NCBI GenBank assembly: GCA_007116835.1
Contig: SKHS01000001.1
Span: forward strand, 1 to 7,075
Length of the DNA stretch: 7,075 bases
Reading direction: 5' to 3'
DNA from: Halomonas sp.
GTDB taxonomy: Bacteria; Pseudomonadota; Gammaproteobacteria; Pseudomonadales; Halomonadaceae
A model generated the notes under the pieces. It saw only the letters and a program-made list of their open reading frames with translations. It did no database searches and was not told the origin of the DNA. The translations under genes were made by a program, and so were the position numbers. Positions 1 to 6,061 of this stretch are shown in pieces (the first letter of the stretch is position 1; each line of letters starts with the position of its first letter).

Positions 1-1920
1 AAAGCTAATGCTGTTCAGTAGTTGGGAAATATATTCCGCAACATTAATTGCCTGTTCCGCGGTAATGTTTTCGAGCAGTAAAGCAAACTCATCCCCACCC
101 AGTCGTGCAATAATGCTGCGTTGACTAAGGTTTAAAAACAACGTGTTAGCAACTTCCTTGAGTAGTCTGTCGCCCACGTAATGTCCACTGAGCTCATTAA
201 TTTCTTTAAACTGGTCAAGGTCTAATAGTAAAACAGCACCTTTTTTTTGGCTGATGATTGTTCTTTGCAATGCATCTTGAAAATAGTGCCGATTGTAGAG
301 TTCAGTGAGTGGGTCATGTTCTGCTAACCACTTTAAGCGTGATTCAGCGGTTTTACGTTCAGTGATATCGAGCCCGACCGATATCTTCGAGGCATCAAGG
401 TCGTTGCTATTGGCTAAAGGTGCATGGTACCAGGCGACAGTGAGAAAACGCTTATCCAAGGTTTGGAACGTAACCTCTTCCTGATGAGAAGCAGATACAC
501 GGTGTACGGGGAGCTGATGCCGCGCAGTGAGCGATGAGGGCTTGGCATGTTGCTTGAACATATCTGAAAAGGGTCGACCCAGTAAGTCATTATCTTTAAG
601 GCCGAGCCTTTCTCGCGTGTAGTCGTTCACTAATTGAATGTGGCCCTCGCTATTTTGCACAACAATGAACACCCGTGCTGTATCGAGCAGGCTGCTAACA
701 AAGTCACGCTCTTTGGCAAGTTCCTCAACACGTTCAGCGAGCTGATTACTGTGTTCCCGAACAGCGGTTTCTAGCGTTTCTAGCTGCTGGGAAAGCTCGC
801 GAGTAGAGTGTTCCAACACATCAATTTCATCGGGGAAGCGTGGGTAATGGGCAGGTAGCTTGTCGCGTACGCGGCTAAACTCACCTTTGGAAAGAGCAGG
901 CAGTAACGCTGCGACTCGGCGAAGTCGTGCCATGGGTCTTAGCAAGATGACCAGCATTAATAGCTCAGCGGCTAGCCAGCCCGTAATGCCAACGATCAGC
1001 AATGTCTTAGTCGCTGACTGAATAGCAGCGATTTGCGCGGTAATATCGGAAATAATCAGGAAGTACCCTGTGCTGCGCCAATCAGCATCTTCTTCCATAT
1101 ACACGGCGCTTAGCTCGAAATGGCGGTTGGCATATTCGAGACTGAAGGGGGTGTTGATCAACTCAGCCAGGCGAGTCTTAGTCGAGGCAAGCGTCAGCAA
1201 GGAGAGCGTTGTATCGCGGTTTGTCAGTGCTAAAAGATAGCCGTTCCACTCGGTTAAACGGGGTGTTTCGACAGCCGTTTGTTCTGCAATGAGGCCGGTA
1301 ACCAATAGTGCAATCTCACTTCCAGAAACGTCTCTTGCTTGTCGGGTGACGTCAGCAAGAGAGCGTGACAACACCACCATGCCAATGCTAGCGCCCTCCA
1401 TCAATACAGGAACCGCAGCAAATTGTTGGCATGTCACCGCACAGCGCAGGGCATTGATGGGCGACTCCGTGGTAAGTACATCACCTATCCATTCTTGGAT
1501 GGGTAAATGAGTCATCGAGTCGCTTGCCCCAGCATAGCCAACGTTCTCTCCCCTGGTATTGAAAACAAAGATGTCATCAATCCCTGCTTCCAACTGAAGA
1601 GAAGGCCACTGTGCGCCTAATATATTGGCCAGTTCATCCTGCTGATTATTTTGTAACGCACTGCCTAACGCTGGGGCAGCCGCCGTAAGGCCGGCAAGTT
1701 GACGCAAGTTATCAGCCGAACGCTGCATGGCTAAACGTATTTCGCGCTGCTGGCGTTCGTGGCTTTCCATACGGCTACTTTCTAGCTGTTGGGTTAAATG
1801 GTGTTTGCCTAACCAAATAAAGAGCGCAACAAGCACAAGTAACAGTAGGCTGCTGAGGGTAATGACGCGCCATGTCAGGCTAAGCCGACGCTGCGTTATA
1901 AGGGGCGAATGTGTGGTCAT
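1..1920 (-). CDS. Membrane-bound sensor diguanylate cyclase (periplasmic sensor-HAMP-PAS-GGDEF), C-terminus beyond the window
   Basis: Predicted inner-membrane c-di-GMP synthase with a periplasmic input domain. The frame is open for 640 codons from the ATG at 1920 to base 1, so the C-terminus is missing. Visible in order: short cytoplasmic N-terminus; TM1 about 20-38; periplasmic domain about 39-306 (dCache/CHASE4-like by layout only) with a Cys pair at 160 and 164; TM2 about 307-327; HAMP about 328-380; a helical, Glu-rich linker about 375-410; PAS about 405-520; GGDEF from DPLTELYNR (536-544) through LDLDQFKEIN (566-575) to an intact GGDEF at 608-612. The active-site loop is canonical, so activity is expected. 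The inhibitory RxxD site is absent: Ser599 and Ser602 occupy those positions. An EAL phosphodiesterase domain may follow, since proteins with a LGGDEFALLLE-type loop often carry one, but this cannot be seen. The ATG lies 25 bp after the porin stop, with AGGA 9 nt upstream, so it is the last visible gene of the operon. Confidence 0.93.
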   Translation of the reverse strand, partial: MTTHSPLITQRRLSLTWRVITLSSLLLLVLVALFIWLGKHHLTQQLESSRMESHERQQREIRLAMQRSADNLRQLAGLTAAAPALGSALQNNQQDELANILGAQWPSLQLEAGIDDIFVFNTRGENVGYAGASDSMTHLPIQEWIGDVLTTESPINALRCAVTCQQFAAVPVLMEGASIGMVVLSRSLADVTRQARDVSGSEIALLVTGLIAEQTAVETPRLTEWNGYLLALTNRDTTLSLLTLASTKTRLAELINTPFSLEYANRHFELSAVYMEEDADWRSTGYFLIISDITAQIAAIQSATKTLLIVGITGWLAAELLMLVILLRPMARLRRVAALLPALSKGEFSRVRDKLPAHYPRFPDEIDVLEHSTRELSQQLETLETAVREHSNQLAERVEELAKERDFVSSLLDTARVFIVVQNSEGHIQLVNDYTRERLGLKDNDLLGRPFSDMFKQHAKPSSLTARHQLPVHRVSASHQEEVTFQTLDKRFLTVAWYHAPLANSNDLDASKISVGLDITERKTAESRLKWLAEHDPLTELYNRHYFQDALQRTIISQKKGAVLLLDLDQFKEINELSGHYVGDRLLKEVANTLFLNLSQRSIIARLGGDEFALLLENITAEQAINVAEYISQLLNSISF

Positions 1921-1945
1921 TTCAGCTTATCCTATCCCCATCGTG

Positions 1946-3145
1946 CTAAAAGCGCACCGAAAGCTGGAACAACAGCATATTCCAATGTCGGCTTTTAGCG
2001 GATGCATTGGCATCACTATCTAAGGGAAGCCATCCGGTACCGTCTACATGATGGTATTCTCCGGCTACCATAAGGTTTGGCCTGGGCGTCCACTGAACGC
2101 CAACGGTAATATCATCGGCAAATTGTGAATGGGCTGGGCCTAAGCCACTCTGTTCATAAGTGCTGCCCGAGCGGTCGTTGCGGTCGTTGATTAAGCGATC
2201 AAAGCGCAGCAACCACTGCCAGTCACTGTCGACACGCCGGGTGTATTGTAGATACCAGCTTTCGCCGGTTTTTTTCTGGTCAATGGCGGGATTAAACCCA
2301 TCCAGCTCAACCGTTCTTAACGCATATTCAGACGTTAAGCTCCACCGCTCATGGTTGTACTGCAATGAAAACACCCAGGGCTGGAACTGAAAGCTGCCAT
2401 TATCCAGAGGGGGCTGCGAGCCTTCGTAATCAGCGTTGGCACTAGCGGTGCTTAGCGCCATCAGAAAGCGACCGTTATTGTCTTCAAAGCGCACCTGCCC
2501 AATCGCAGAAGAGCCCGCCTGTAACGTGCCTGGAAAGCGATTGAGCCCAAGCGCAAGATCCACATCGTCTTCTACGCGTGCCTTGCCTACCCCAGCCTGG
2601 AAGCGCACGACACCCGCTTGGGTTCTCTCTTCGTGGTAAAGGCTGGCACCGTCGCCGGCCATGCCGAGTGAGCGCGTGCGGTCAAAGTAGATCGACTGAG
2701 GTAATAAAATGCTAGGGCGCGTGAAGGCCATATCGCGAGTCTGGTTGTACAGGCCAAACGGGTTTTTAAACCGACCGAGCTGCAGGCCCAGCGTTCGCTG
2801 CTGATTCGATACGACTTGGTAGTCAACCACACCGTAATCCAGCGTTGGGATCGCATCGCGAGTGTCACCCCCTGCACGTCGGCTAAGTAGCTGAGCTGCT
2901 ACTAGGATATTAGCGTGTGGCCGAAGTGAGGCGTTGAGTCCTACTTCGGTGTATTCCAGGCTGCCTGCGTTTTCGCTGCTTTTGCCGAAAAAATTATTAT
3001 CATCTGTAATAACAAGTGCTTGGCTTAGAAAGCCATGCACTTGCAGGGTGTCGAATACGCTATCATTTGCCCAGGCAGGCGCGAAGGGAGAAAAAACGAG
3101 TAGGCCCAACCACGCTAACGCAGTGCGCATGCGTGCAAGAGACAC
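1946..3145 (-). CDS. Porin-like outer-membrane beta-barrel protein
   Basis: A 399-residue secreted protein ending in QLSVRF; a terminal Phe after alternating residues is the outer-membrane barrel insertion signal. The start chosen is GTG at 3145: GGAG (3153-3156) lies 7 nt upstream, and the GTG begins 4 nt after the stop of the preceding gene. ATG at 3130 is an alternative with a poorer ribosome site, and upstream in-frame ATGs would run into the preceding gene. Residues 8-26 form a signal peptide with likely cleavage after AWA, giving a mature start at NDSVF. The body is rich in amphipathic strands; a GRFKNPFGLYNQTRD stretch resembles the conserved barrel segment of OprP/OprO-type porins, and a YTRRVDSDWQWLLRFDR segment looks like a strand-turn-strand unit. 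Family knowledge suggests a channel, but no substrate can be read. Because it sits between a PstS-like gene and a GGDEF sensor, it may act in signalling rather than bulk uptake; that is inference. Confidence 0.85.
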   Translation of the reverse strand: MSLARMRTALAWLGLLVFSPFAPAWANDSVFDTLQVHGFLSQALVITDDNNFFGKSSENAGSLEYTEVGLNASLRPHANILVAAQLLSRRAGGDTRDAIPTLDYGVVDYQVVSNQQRTLGLQLGRFKNPFGLYNQTRDMAFTRPSILLPQSIYFDRTRSLGMAGDGASLYHEERTQAGVVRFQAGVGKARVEDDVDLALGLNRFPGTLQAGSSAIGQVRFEDNNGRFLMALSTASANADYEGSQPPLDNGSFQFQPWVFSLQYNHERWSLTSEYALRTVELDGFNPAIDQKKTGESWYLQYTRRVDSDWQWLLRFDRLINDRNDRSGSTYEQSGLGPAHSQFADDITVGVQWTPRPNLMVAGEYHHVDGTGWLPLDSDANASAKSRHWNMLLFQLSVRF

Positions 3146-3149
3146 GCCT

Positions 3150-3617
3150 TCACTCCATTGAAATGACATGGACACTCTCATCAATATACTCTCTTTCAAG
3201 ATAGCCTAGTGCGCCGGGGGTGTTGGCTACTTTTTCGCGCATGTCGAGCTGATTGCTAACACGGTTGGGTGCTTGACCCATGCCAGAAAACACCATGCGA
3301 TCCCAGGCCAGCTGCAACTGATGTGGATAGGCGGCAAGCTGCTCTTTGGTAAAACGAGCATGCACAGGATCACGATTAGGGAGCACAAACACTTGCACTG
3401 ACTCACCATCAGGCCAGGTACGTTGACGCATAGCGAAAATGGCCCGCGTGGTATCACGGTTTAACCAGCTAGTCGTTACCGCGGGGTGAGCTACCAGTAG
3501 TATTGCCGTCTGCTGCTCGGAAGAGTAGGTGTTTGTCGGCCAGACTAGCCATGCCAACACCAGCGCAGCCAAGGCACCAGAGCGTATAGCCGCAGGTATC
3601 AAACAAAAAAGCGACAT
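3150..3617 (-). CDS. Small PstS-like periplasmic substrate-binding protein
   Basis: A 155-residue protein with an N-terminal hydrophobic segment (about 13-27) acting as a Sec signal peptide, cleavage perhaps near 32-33. The mature part resembles a single lobe of the phosphate-binding PBP-like family (PF12849 type): IFAMRQRTWPDG at 60-71, the W105...FSGMGQAP stretch at 105-117, and TPGALGYL at 133-140, matching the GAIGY element of PstS. At about half the length of a full PstS it lacks a second lobe, and no ABC permease or ATPase gene is adjacent, so uptake by itself is unlikely. A role as a periplasmic ligand-sensing partner of the downstream GGDEF protein is inferred. ATG at 3617 is the first possible start, since an in-frame TAA lies just upstream; no good Shine-Dalgarno is visible before it, and a T6 tract falls in codons 3-5. 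Its TGA is 4 nt from the porin GTG, indicating translational coupling. Automated annotation would probably call it a phosphate ABC transporter substrate-binding protein. Confidence 0.85.
   Translation of the reverse strand: MSLFCLIPAAIRSGALAALVLAWLVWPTNTYSSEQQTAILLVAHPAVTTSWLNRDTTRAIFAMRQRTWPDGESVQVFVLPNRDPVHARFTKEQLAAYPHQLQLAWDRMVFSGMGQAPNRVSNQLDMREKVANTPGALGYLEREYIDESVHVISME
3153..3156 (-). promoter_or_regulatory. Shine-Dalgarno that decides the porin GTG start
   Basis: GGAG on the minus strand lies 7 nt before the GTG at 3145, immediately before the TGA stop (3152-3150) of the PstS-like gene and inside its last codons. Ribosomes ending the first gene would cover the start of the second, so the two proteins are probably made in linked amounts. 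Confidence 0.6.
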
Positions 3618-3794
3618 AGCACAGGTCTTGCCCGACGCTTACTGAGTAACAGGTTCATGAGTGATGCCGTCTGTTTGAGTGGTAGGTGGGTAAGGGTTAA
3701 TGCGCTAACTCCTCTTCATTCTTCAGGGGAAGCCGACGGTTTTATGCTTACTTTTAGCTACTGAGCATGGGGGTGGCATTGGCAGCGATTGCGT
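3618..3794 (-). other. Long untranslated leader of the three-gene operon
   Basis: This stretch is free of credible genes and lies between the PstS-like start and the promoter/palindrome region. If transcription starts near 3790, the leader is about 170 nt. No known riboswitch consensus was recognised; only short complementary segments are visible, for example CCGTC near 3735 with GACGG near 3668 on the minus strand. A purine-rich GAAGAGGAG sits near 3710-3720 but is not followed by a useful ATG frame. The leader may be plain untranslated RNA. Confidence 0.35.
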
Positions 3795-3824
3795 TTAATG
3801 TAAGTCGAAACGGCACAGTTTCAA
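3795..3824 (-). promoter_or_regulatory. Possible weak sigma70-type promoter of the three-gene operon
   Basis: Minus-strand TTGAAA (3824-3819, five of six matches to the -35 consensus) is followed after 18 nt by CATTAA (3800-3795, three of six matches to the -10 consensus). The match is weak and rests on location: it is downstream of the previous terminator, upstream of the operon, and almost wholly covered by the palindrome at 3798-3832, which would suit a regulated promoter. Confidence 0.25.
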
Positions 3825-3832
3825 ACTTACAT
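3798..3832. promoter_or_regulatory. 35-bp interrupted palindrome, candidate operator
   Basis: Outer arms ATGTAAGT (3798-3805) and ACTTACAT (3825-3832) are perfect 8-bp complements. Inner arms GAAAC (3807-3811) and GTTTC (3818-3822) are perfect 5-bp complements, around a 6-nt centre. A third copy of the outer half-site, AACTTAC, occurs at 3844-3850, exactly 20 bp (about two helical turns) from the copy at 3824-3830. This arrangement fits a dimeric regulator binding next to a further half-site. The palindrome could also fold as an RNA hairpin if transcribed, but it lacks a T-tract and so is not a terminator. The binding protein is not identifiable from the sequence. Confidence 0.5.
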
Positions 3833-3918
3833 CAATTCGCTCGAACTTACCTGGAACAGAATCAACGAAACAAACCTAGTACAAGCGTTAGCACTCAATG
3901 AGGCCTTAGCCGCCAACG

Positions 3919-3943
3919 AAAACGCCCGGCGTAGGCCGGGCGT
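3919..3943 (-). terminator. Rho-independent terminator after the phosphodiesterase gene
   Basis: On the minus strand a perfect 9-bp GC-rich stem, ACGCCCGGC (3943-3935) and GCCGGGCGT (3930-3922), with a 4-nt loop CTAC, is followed by TTT (3921-3919) and then C. With the last stem base the U-run is four long. It starts 21 nt past the TGA of the phosphodiesterase gene. The plus strand has no T-tract after the stem, so it is one-directional. It separates that gene from the downstream operon. Confidence 0.8.
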
Positions 3944-3964
3944 CAATGCAGTTAATAAGCGAGC

Positions 3965-4900
3965 TCACTCAACGAGTTCAAGCAACCTGTCAGGGTAGTC
4001 GGTAAATAAGCCGTTGACGCCCCAGTCTATCAAGCGCTGCATATCGTCCGGCTCATTGATCGTGTAAACATGTACCGGCAAGCCGTTTGCCTGAGCCTGA
4101 CGAATAAAGTCCGCATCAATAACGTCTTCGCCCTGATACGTCACGTTAGTACCGATACCTACGGCGTACTCGGCGACGGCCTGGAAATCTTCATCGGTGA
4201 TTTGCGCAGGCCCCGGTGTCACGTCGGTCCACTCTTTAAGCTGGGTGTTGTCCTCCTCATCGGTGTGGTACCAGACTAACTGAATAAGCGGCACGCTCTC
4301 ATTGAGCTCACGCACCTTCAGCAGGCTCTGTTGTTCGAAGGACTGTACAAGAACCCGACCATGTTCAATCATGTTGTGGGCTTCTAAGGCCTCTACCAAA
4401 GCCTCTTCCAGCCCTGGGTTAAGGTGGGGCGATTTAGTTTCAATATAATATCGGGTGTCATTGCCAAAGCGCTCAAACAGCTCGTCTAACGTGAGGATTT
4501 GGGCACCCTCAAAGGCAGCATCTGCTTTATCAACATTCGCTTCATTAAACCAGGTGCCTACATCCAGGGCCCTTAGCTCTTCTAGTGTGTAATCATTAAT
4601 CTTGCCTTCACCGTCGCTGGTGCGGTCAATAGCATCGTCGTGAAAGGCTACCAACTCACCATCGGCGGTGATTTGAACATCCAGTTCTAAGTAATCGACA
4701 CCCCATTCATGAGCCAACTCATACGCTGCCATCGTGCTTTCCGGTGCATGGCCGCTGGCACCGCGATGGGCGATGACCTGGAACGCTGCCAGATCTTTTA
4801 GCTGCCGCTCCAGTGGCGACATTTCTGCCAGCACCGTCGTGGCGGTAGCACCAGCGAAAAGACCCAGTGATATAGCAATCATCAACGGATGGCGTTGCAT
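3965..4900 (-). CDS. glpQ: Secreted glycerophosphodiester phosphodiesterase
   Basis: Predicted periplasmic enzyme that hydrolyses glycerophosphodiesters, released from phospholipids, to glycerol-3-phosphate and an alcohol. The 311-residue product has a signal peptide with likely cleavage after TVLA (residue 25). The GDPD TIM-barrel motifs are all present: HRGASGHAPES with His45 and Arg46; ELD with Glu72 and Asp74 as metal ligands; FHDD with the second catalytic His87; YIETKSP with Glu154 and Lys156; and the C-terminal WGVNGLFTDYPD. Every expected catalytic residue is there, so it should be active. It is shorter than E. coli GlpQ (about 358 residues); the symbol reflects its secreted GlpQ-type role, and a UgpQ-like relative with a signal peptide is an equally fair description. 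The start is secured by AAGGAG 5 nt upstream. It is monocistronic, with its own likely promoter and a terminator. The high Asp/Glu content fits a salt-adapted exported protein. Confidence 0.93.
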   Translation of the reverse strand: MQRHPLMIAISLGLFAGATATTVLAEMSPLERQLKDLAAFQVIAHRGASGHAPESTMAAYELAHEWGVDYLELDVQITADGELVAFHDDAIDRTSDGEGKINDYTLEELRALDVGTWFNEANVDKADAAFEGAQILTLDELFERFGNDTRYYIETKSPHLNPGLEEALVEALEAHNMIEHGRVLVQSFEQQSLLKVRELNESVPLIQLVWYHTDEEDNTQLKEWTDVTPGPAQITDEDFQAVAEYAVGIGTNVTYQGEDVIDADFIRQAQANGLPVHVYTINEPDDMQRLIDWGVNGLFTDYPDRLLELVE

Positions 4901-4905
4901 AGAAA

Positions 4906-4911
4906 CTCCTT
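4906..4911 (-). promoter_or_regulatory. Strong Shine-Dalgarno of the phosphodiesterase gene
   Basis: Minus-strand AAGGAG lies 5 nt before the ATG at 4900, near-ideal in sequence and spacing, which fixes that start. Confidence 0.75.
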
Positions 4912-4931
4912 AATTGAATGGTTGTTCAATT

Positions 4932-4961
4932 ATCCTACATGCCTCAGTGCTTAAATGACAA
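4932..4961 (-). promoter_or_regulatory. Probable sigma70 promoter of the phosphodiesterase gene
   Basis: Minus-strand TTGTCA (4961-4956, five of six matches to the -35 consensus), an 18-nt spacer, then TAGGAT (4937-4932, four of six matches to the -10 consensus). Transcription would begin about 25 nt before the ATG, leaving a short leader with the AAGGAG site. No clear regulator site was recognised. Confidence 0.4.
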
Positions 4962-5044
4962 ACGTACACCTCACACGGCATTACCATTCGTGCCGTTCTC
5001 TAAGACGGGAGTGCACAGGGTGGGCGATTTCCTGACAAGTCACT

Positions 5045-5914
5045 CTATAGCCCAGCTTCCTGGTGTAGCGTATCAACAAAGCGCGCTAAGGCGGGTGACC
5101 AAGAGGCGGGTTCTGGTGTTACAAAGTAAGTGTCAATATTGGCAATGGCGGAGGGCAGTTCCATCGTGTGAATGCCGAAGCGGTGCCGGTGGGCTTCAAT
5201 AGTAATACGTGGCAACACGGTGTAGCCCATCCCCGCCGCGACGCAGCCAAGCATGGCATCTAGCGTGCCAAATTCAAAAACACGCACCGCATTAATTCCC
5301 TGAGATGCCAGCAGCAATTCAATACGTTGGCGATAACTACACCCCTGGCGAAATGCTAAAAACGTAGCTGTCAGCAGTTCTTCAGCGCTGGGTACACTGG
5401 TCATAGGGGTTGAGCTTACCAGTACAAGTTGTTCGCTAAACACCTTGAGCGAATGGTAGCGATGATGGTCGACAGCGCCTGCTACAAAAACGCCATCCGC
5501 CTGGCCAGCCATAAGTTTCTCGATCAAGCTGGCGGTGGGGCCTGTCGCCAGCGTCATATCCACGTCTGGAAAGTTAGCATGATAGGCCGCCAGTATTGGG
5601 GGAAGACGTAGCGCCATGGTAGTTTCCATCGATCCTAAGCGCAGCTGGCCAGCAGCGTTCTCTGCATTTTTAAATAGCGCTAACGCTTCGTCATGTACCG
5701 CTAACAACCGTTCGGCGTAACCCAGTAATGCCCGTCCGGCAGAGGTAAGGCGCACGCCACCAGCGCGATGAACCAGCTGCGCGCCTAACTCTTCCTCCAG
5801 CTTTTTGATATGCGTGGTCACGTTAGATTGCACCGTGTGCAATTGCTTCGCAGCGGCCATAAAACTGCCTGTCTCTGCCACCGCCTTAAACAGCCGCAAC
5901 GATTTCAATTGCAT
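5045..5914 (-). CDS. LysR-family transcriptional regulator
   Basis: A 289-residue DNA-binding regulator, normal length for the family. The N-terminal winged helix-turn-helix (about residues 3-60) is clear: LRLFKAVAETGSFMAAAKQL, then the recognition-helix region with QSNVTTHIKKLEEELG, followed by the LTSAGRALL wing segment. A linker helix runs to about 90, and the rest is the two-lobed effector-binding domain beginning near GQLRLGSMET. The frame extends 17 codons upstream, but the ATG at 5914 is preferred because GGAGGAG (5927-5921) lies 6 nt before it; the nearby ATG at 5920 directly abuts that site. It is transcribed divergently from the MFS gene at 6062 with a LysR-type palindrome between them, the usual layout for a regulator controlling its neighbour and itself. 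The effector cannot be told from sequence. No convincing terminator follows it, so some read-through into the phosphodiesterase gene is possible. Confidence 0.92.
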   Translation of the reverse strand: MQLKSLRLFKAVAETGSFMAAAKQLHTVQSNVTTHIKKLEEELGAQLVHRAGGVRLTSAGRALLGYAERLLAVHDEALALFKNAENAAGQLRLGSMETTMALRLPPILAAYHANFPDVDMTLATGPTASLIEKLMAGQADGVFVAGAVDHHRYHSLKVFSEQLVLVSSTPMTSVPSAEELLTATFLAFRQGCSYRQRIELLLASQGINAVRVFEFGTLDAMLGCVAAGMGYTVLPRITIEAHRHRFGIHTMELPSAIANIDTYFVTPEPASWSPALARFVDTLHQEAGL

Positions 5915-5920
5915 TCCCAT

Positions 5921-5927
5921 CTCCTCC
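5921..5927 (-). promoter_or_regulatory. Shine-Dalgarno deciding the LysR start
   Basis: GGAGGAG on the minus strand sits 6 nt before the ATG at 5914. It excludes the ATG at 5920 (no spacing) and makes the longer 306-residue reading unlikely. Confidence 0.65.
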
Positions 5928-5935
5928 AAGCTTCT

Positions 5936-5956
5936 GCTATCTCTAAATAAGATAGC
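5936..5956. promoter_or_regulatory. LysR-type operator (T-N11-A palindrome)
   Basis: GCTATC (5936-5941) and GATAGC (5951-5956) are perfect 6-bp inverted repeats separated by 9 AT-rich bases. T at 5940 and A at 5952 give the T-N11-A spacing of LysR-family sites. It lies just downstream of the LysR -10 element, where binding would repress lysR, and about 105 bp before the MFS start, where it could serve activation. That the adjacent LysR protein binds here is inference from position. Confidence 0.6.
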
Positions 5957-5963
5957 TATTATC

Positions 5964-5969
5964 ATTATA
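5964..5969 (-). promoter_or_regulatory. -10 element of the LysR gene promoter
   Basis: A perfect TATAAT on the minus strand about 50 nt before the LysR ATG. No good -35 hexamer is seen 16-18 nt upstream. The overlapping plus strand also reads TATAAA (5966-5971), so the divergent promoter could share this AT-rich segment, but its -35 is not recognisable either. Confidence 0.4.
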
Positions 5970-6050
5970 AATCGTTTCTAAAGAATTGTTGGTGTGAGTA
6001 GGCTACTGGCAAATACGCCCGACGCCACTCTTTCCGCACAGCGATTCAGT

Positions 6051-6055
6051 AAGGA
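6051..6055 (+). promoter_or_regulatory. Shine-Dalgarno of the MFS gene
   Basis: AAGGA lies 6 nt before the ATG at 6062 and supports that start. Confidence 0.6.
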
Positions 6056-6061
6056 CACGAT

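Noticed and set aside
1289..2877. Several short open frames opposite or out of frame with the porin and GGDEF genes
   Set aside because: They overlap genes with strong domain evidence, lack ribosome sites and motifs, and read as alternative-frame noise.
3657..3764. 35-codon plus-strand frame in the gene-free stretch
   Set aside because: It has no Shine-Dalgarno, no recognisable motif, and it lies opposite the operon leader.
3618..3794. c-di-GMP (GEMM) riboswitch in the leader of the cyclase operon
   Set aside because: It was looked for because of the GGDEF gene, but the conserved GEMM core and receptor elements were not found on the coding strand.
4932..4965. PhoB box upstream of the phosphodiesterase gene
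   Set aside because: One TTGTCAT resembles a Pho half-site, but no second copy stands at the required 11-bp spacing.
4975..4996. ACGGCA/TGCCGT inverted repeat as a LysR terminator
   Set aside because: Only a 6-bp stem with a 10-nt loop, and no T-tract on the minus strand after it.
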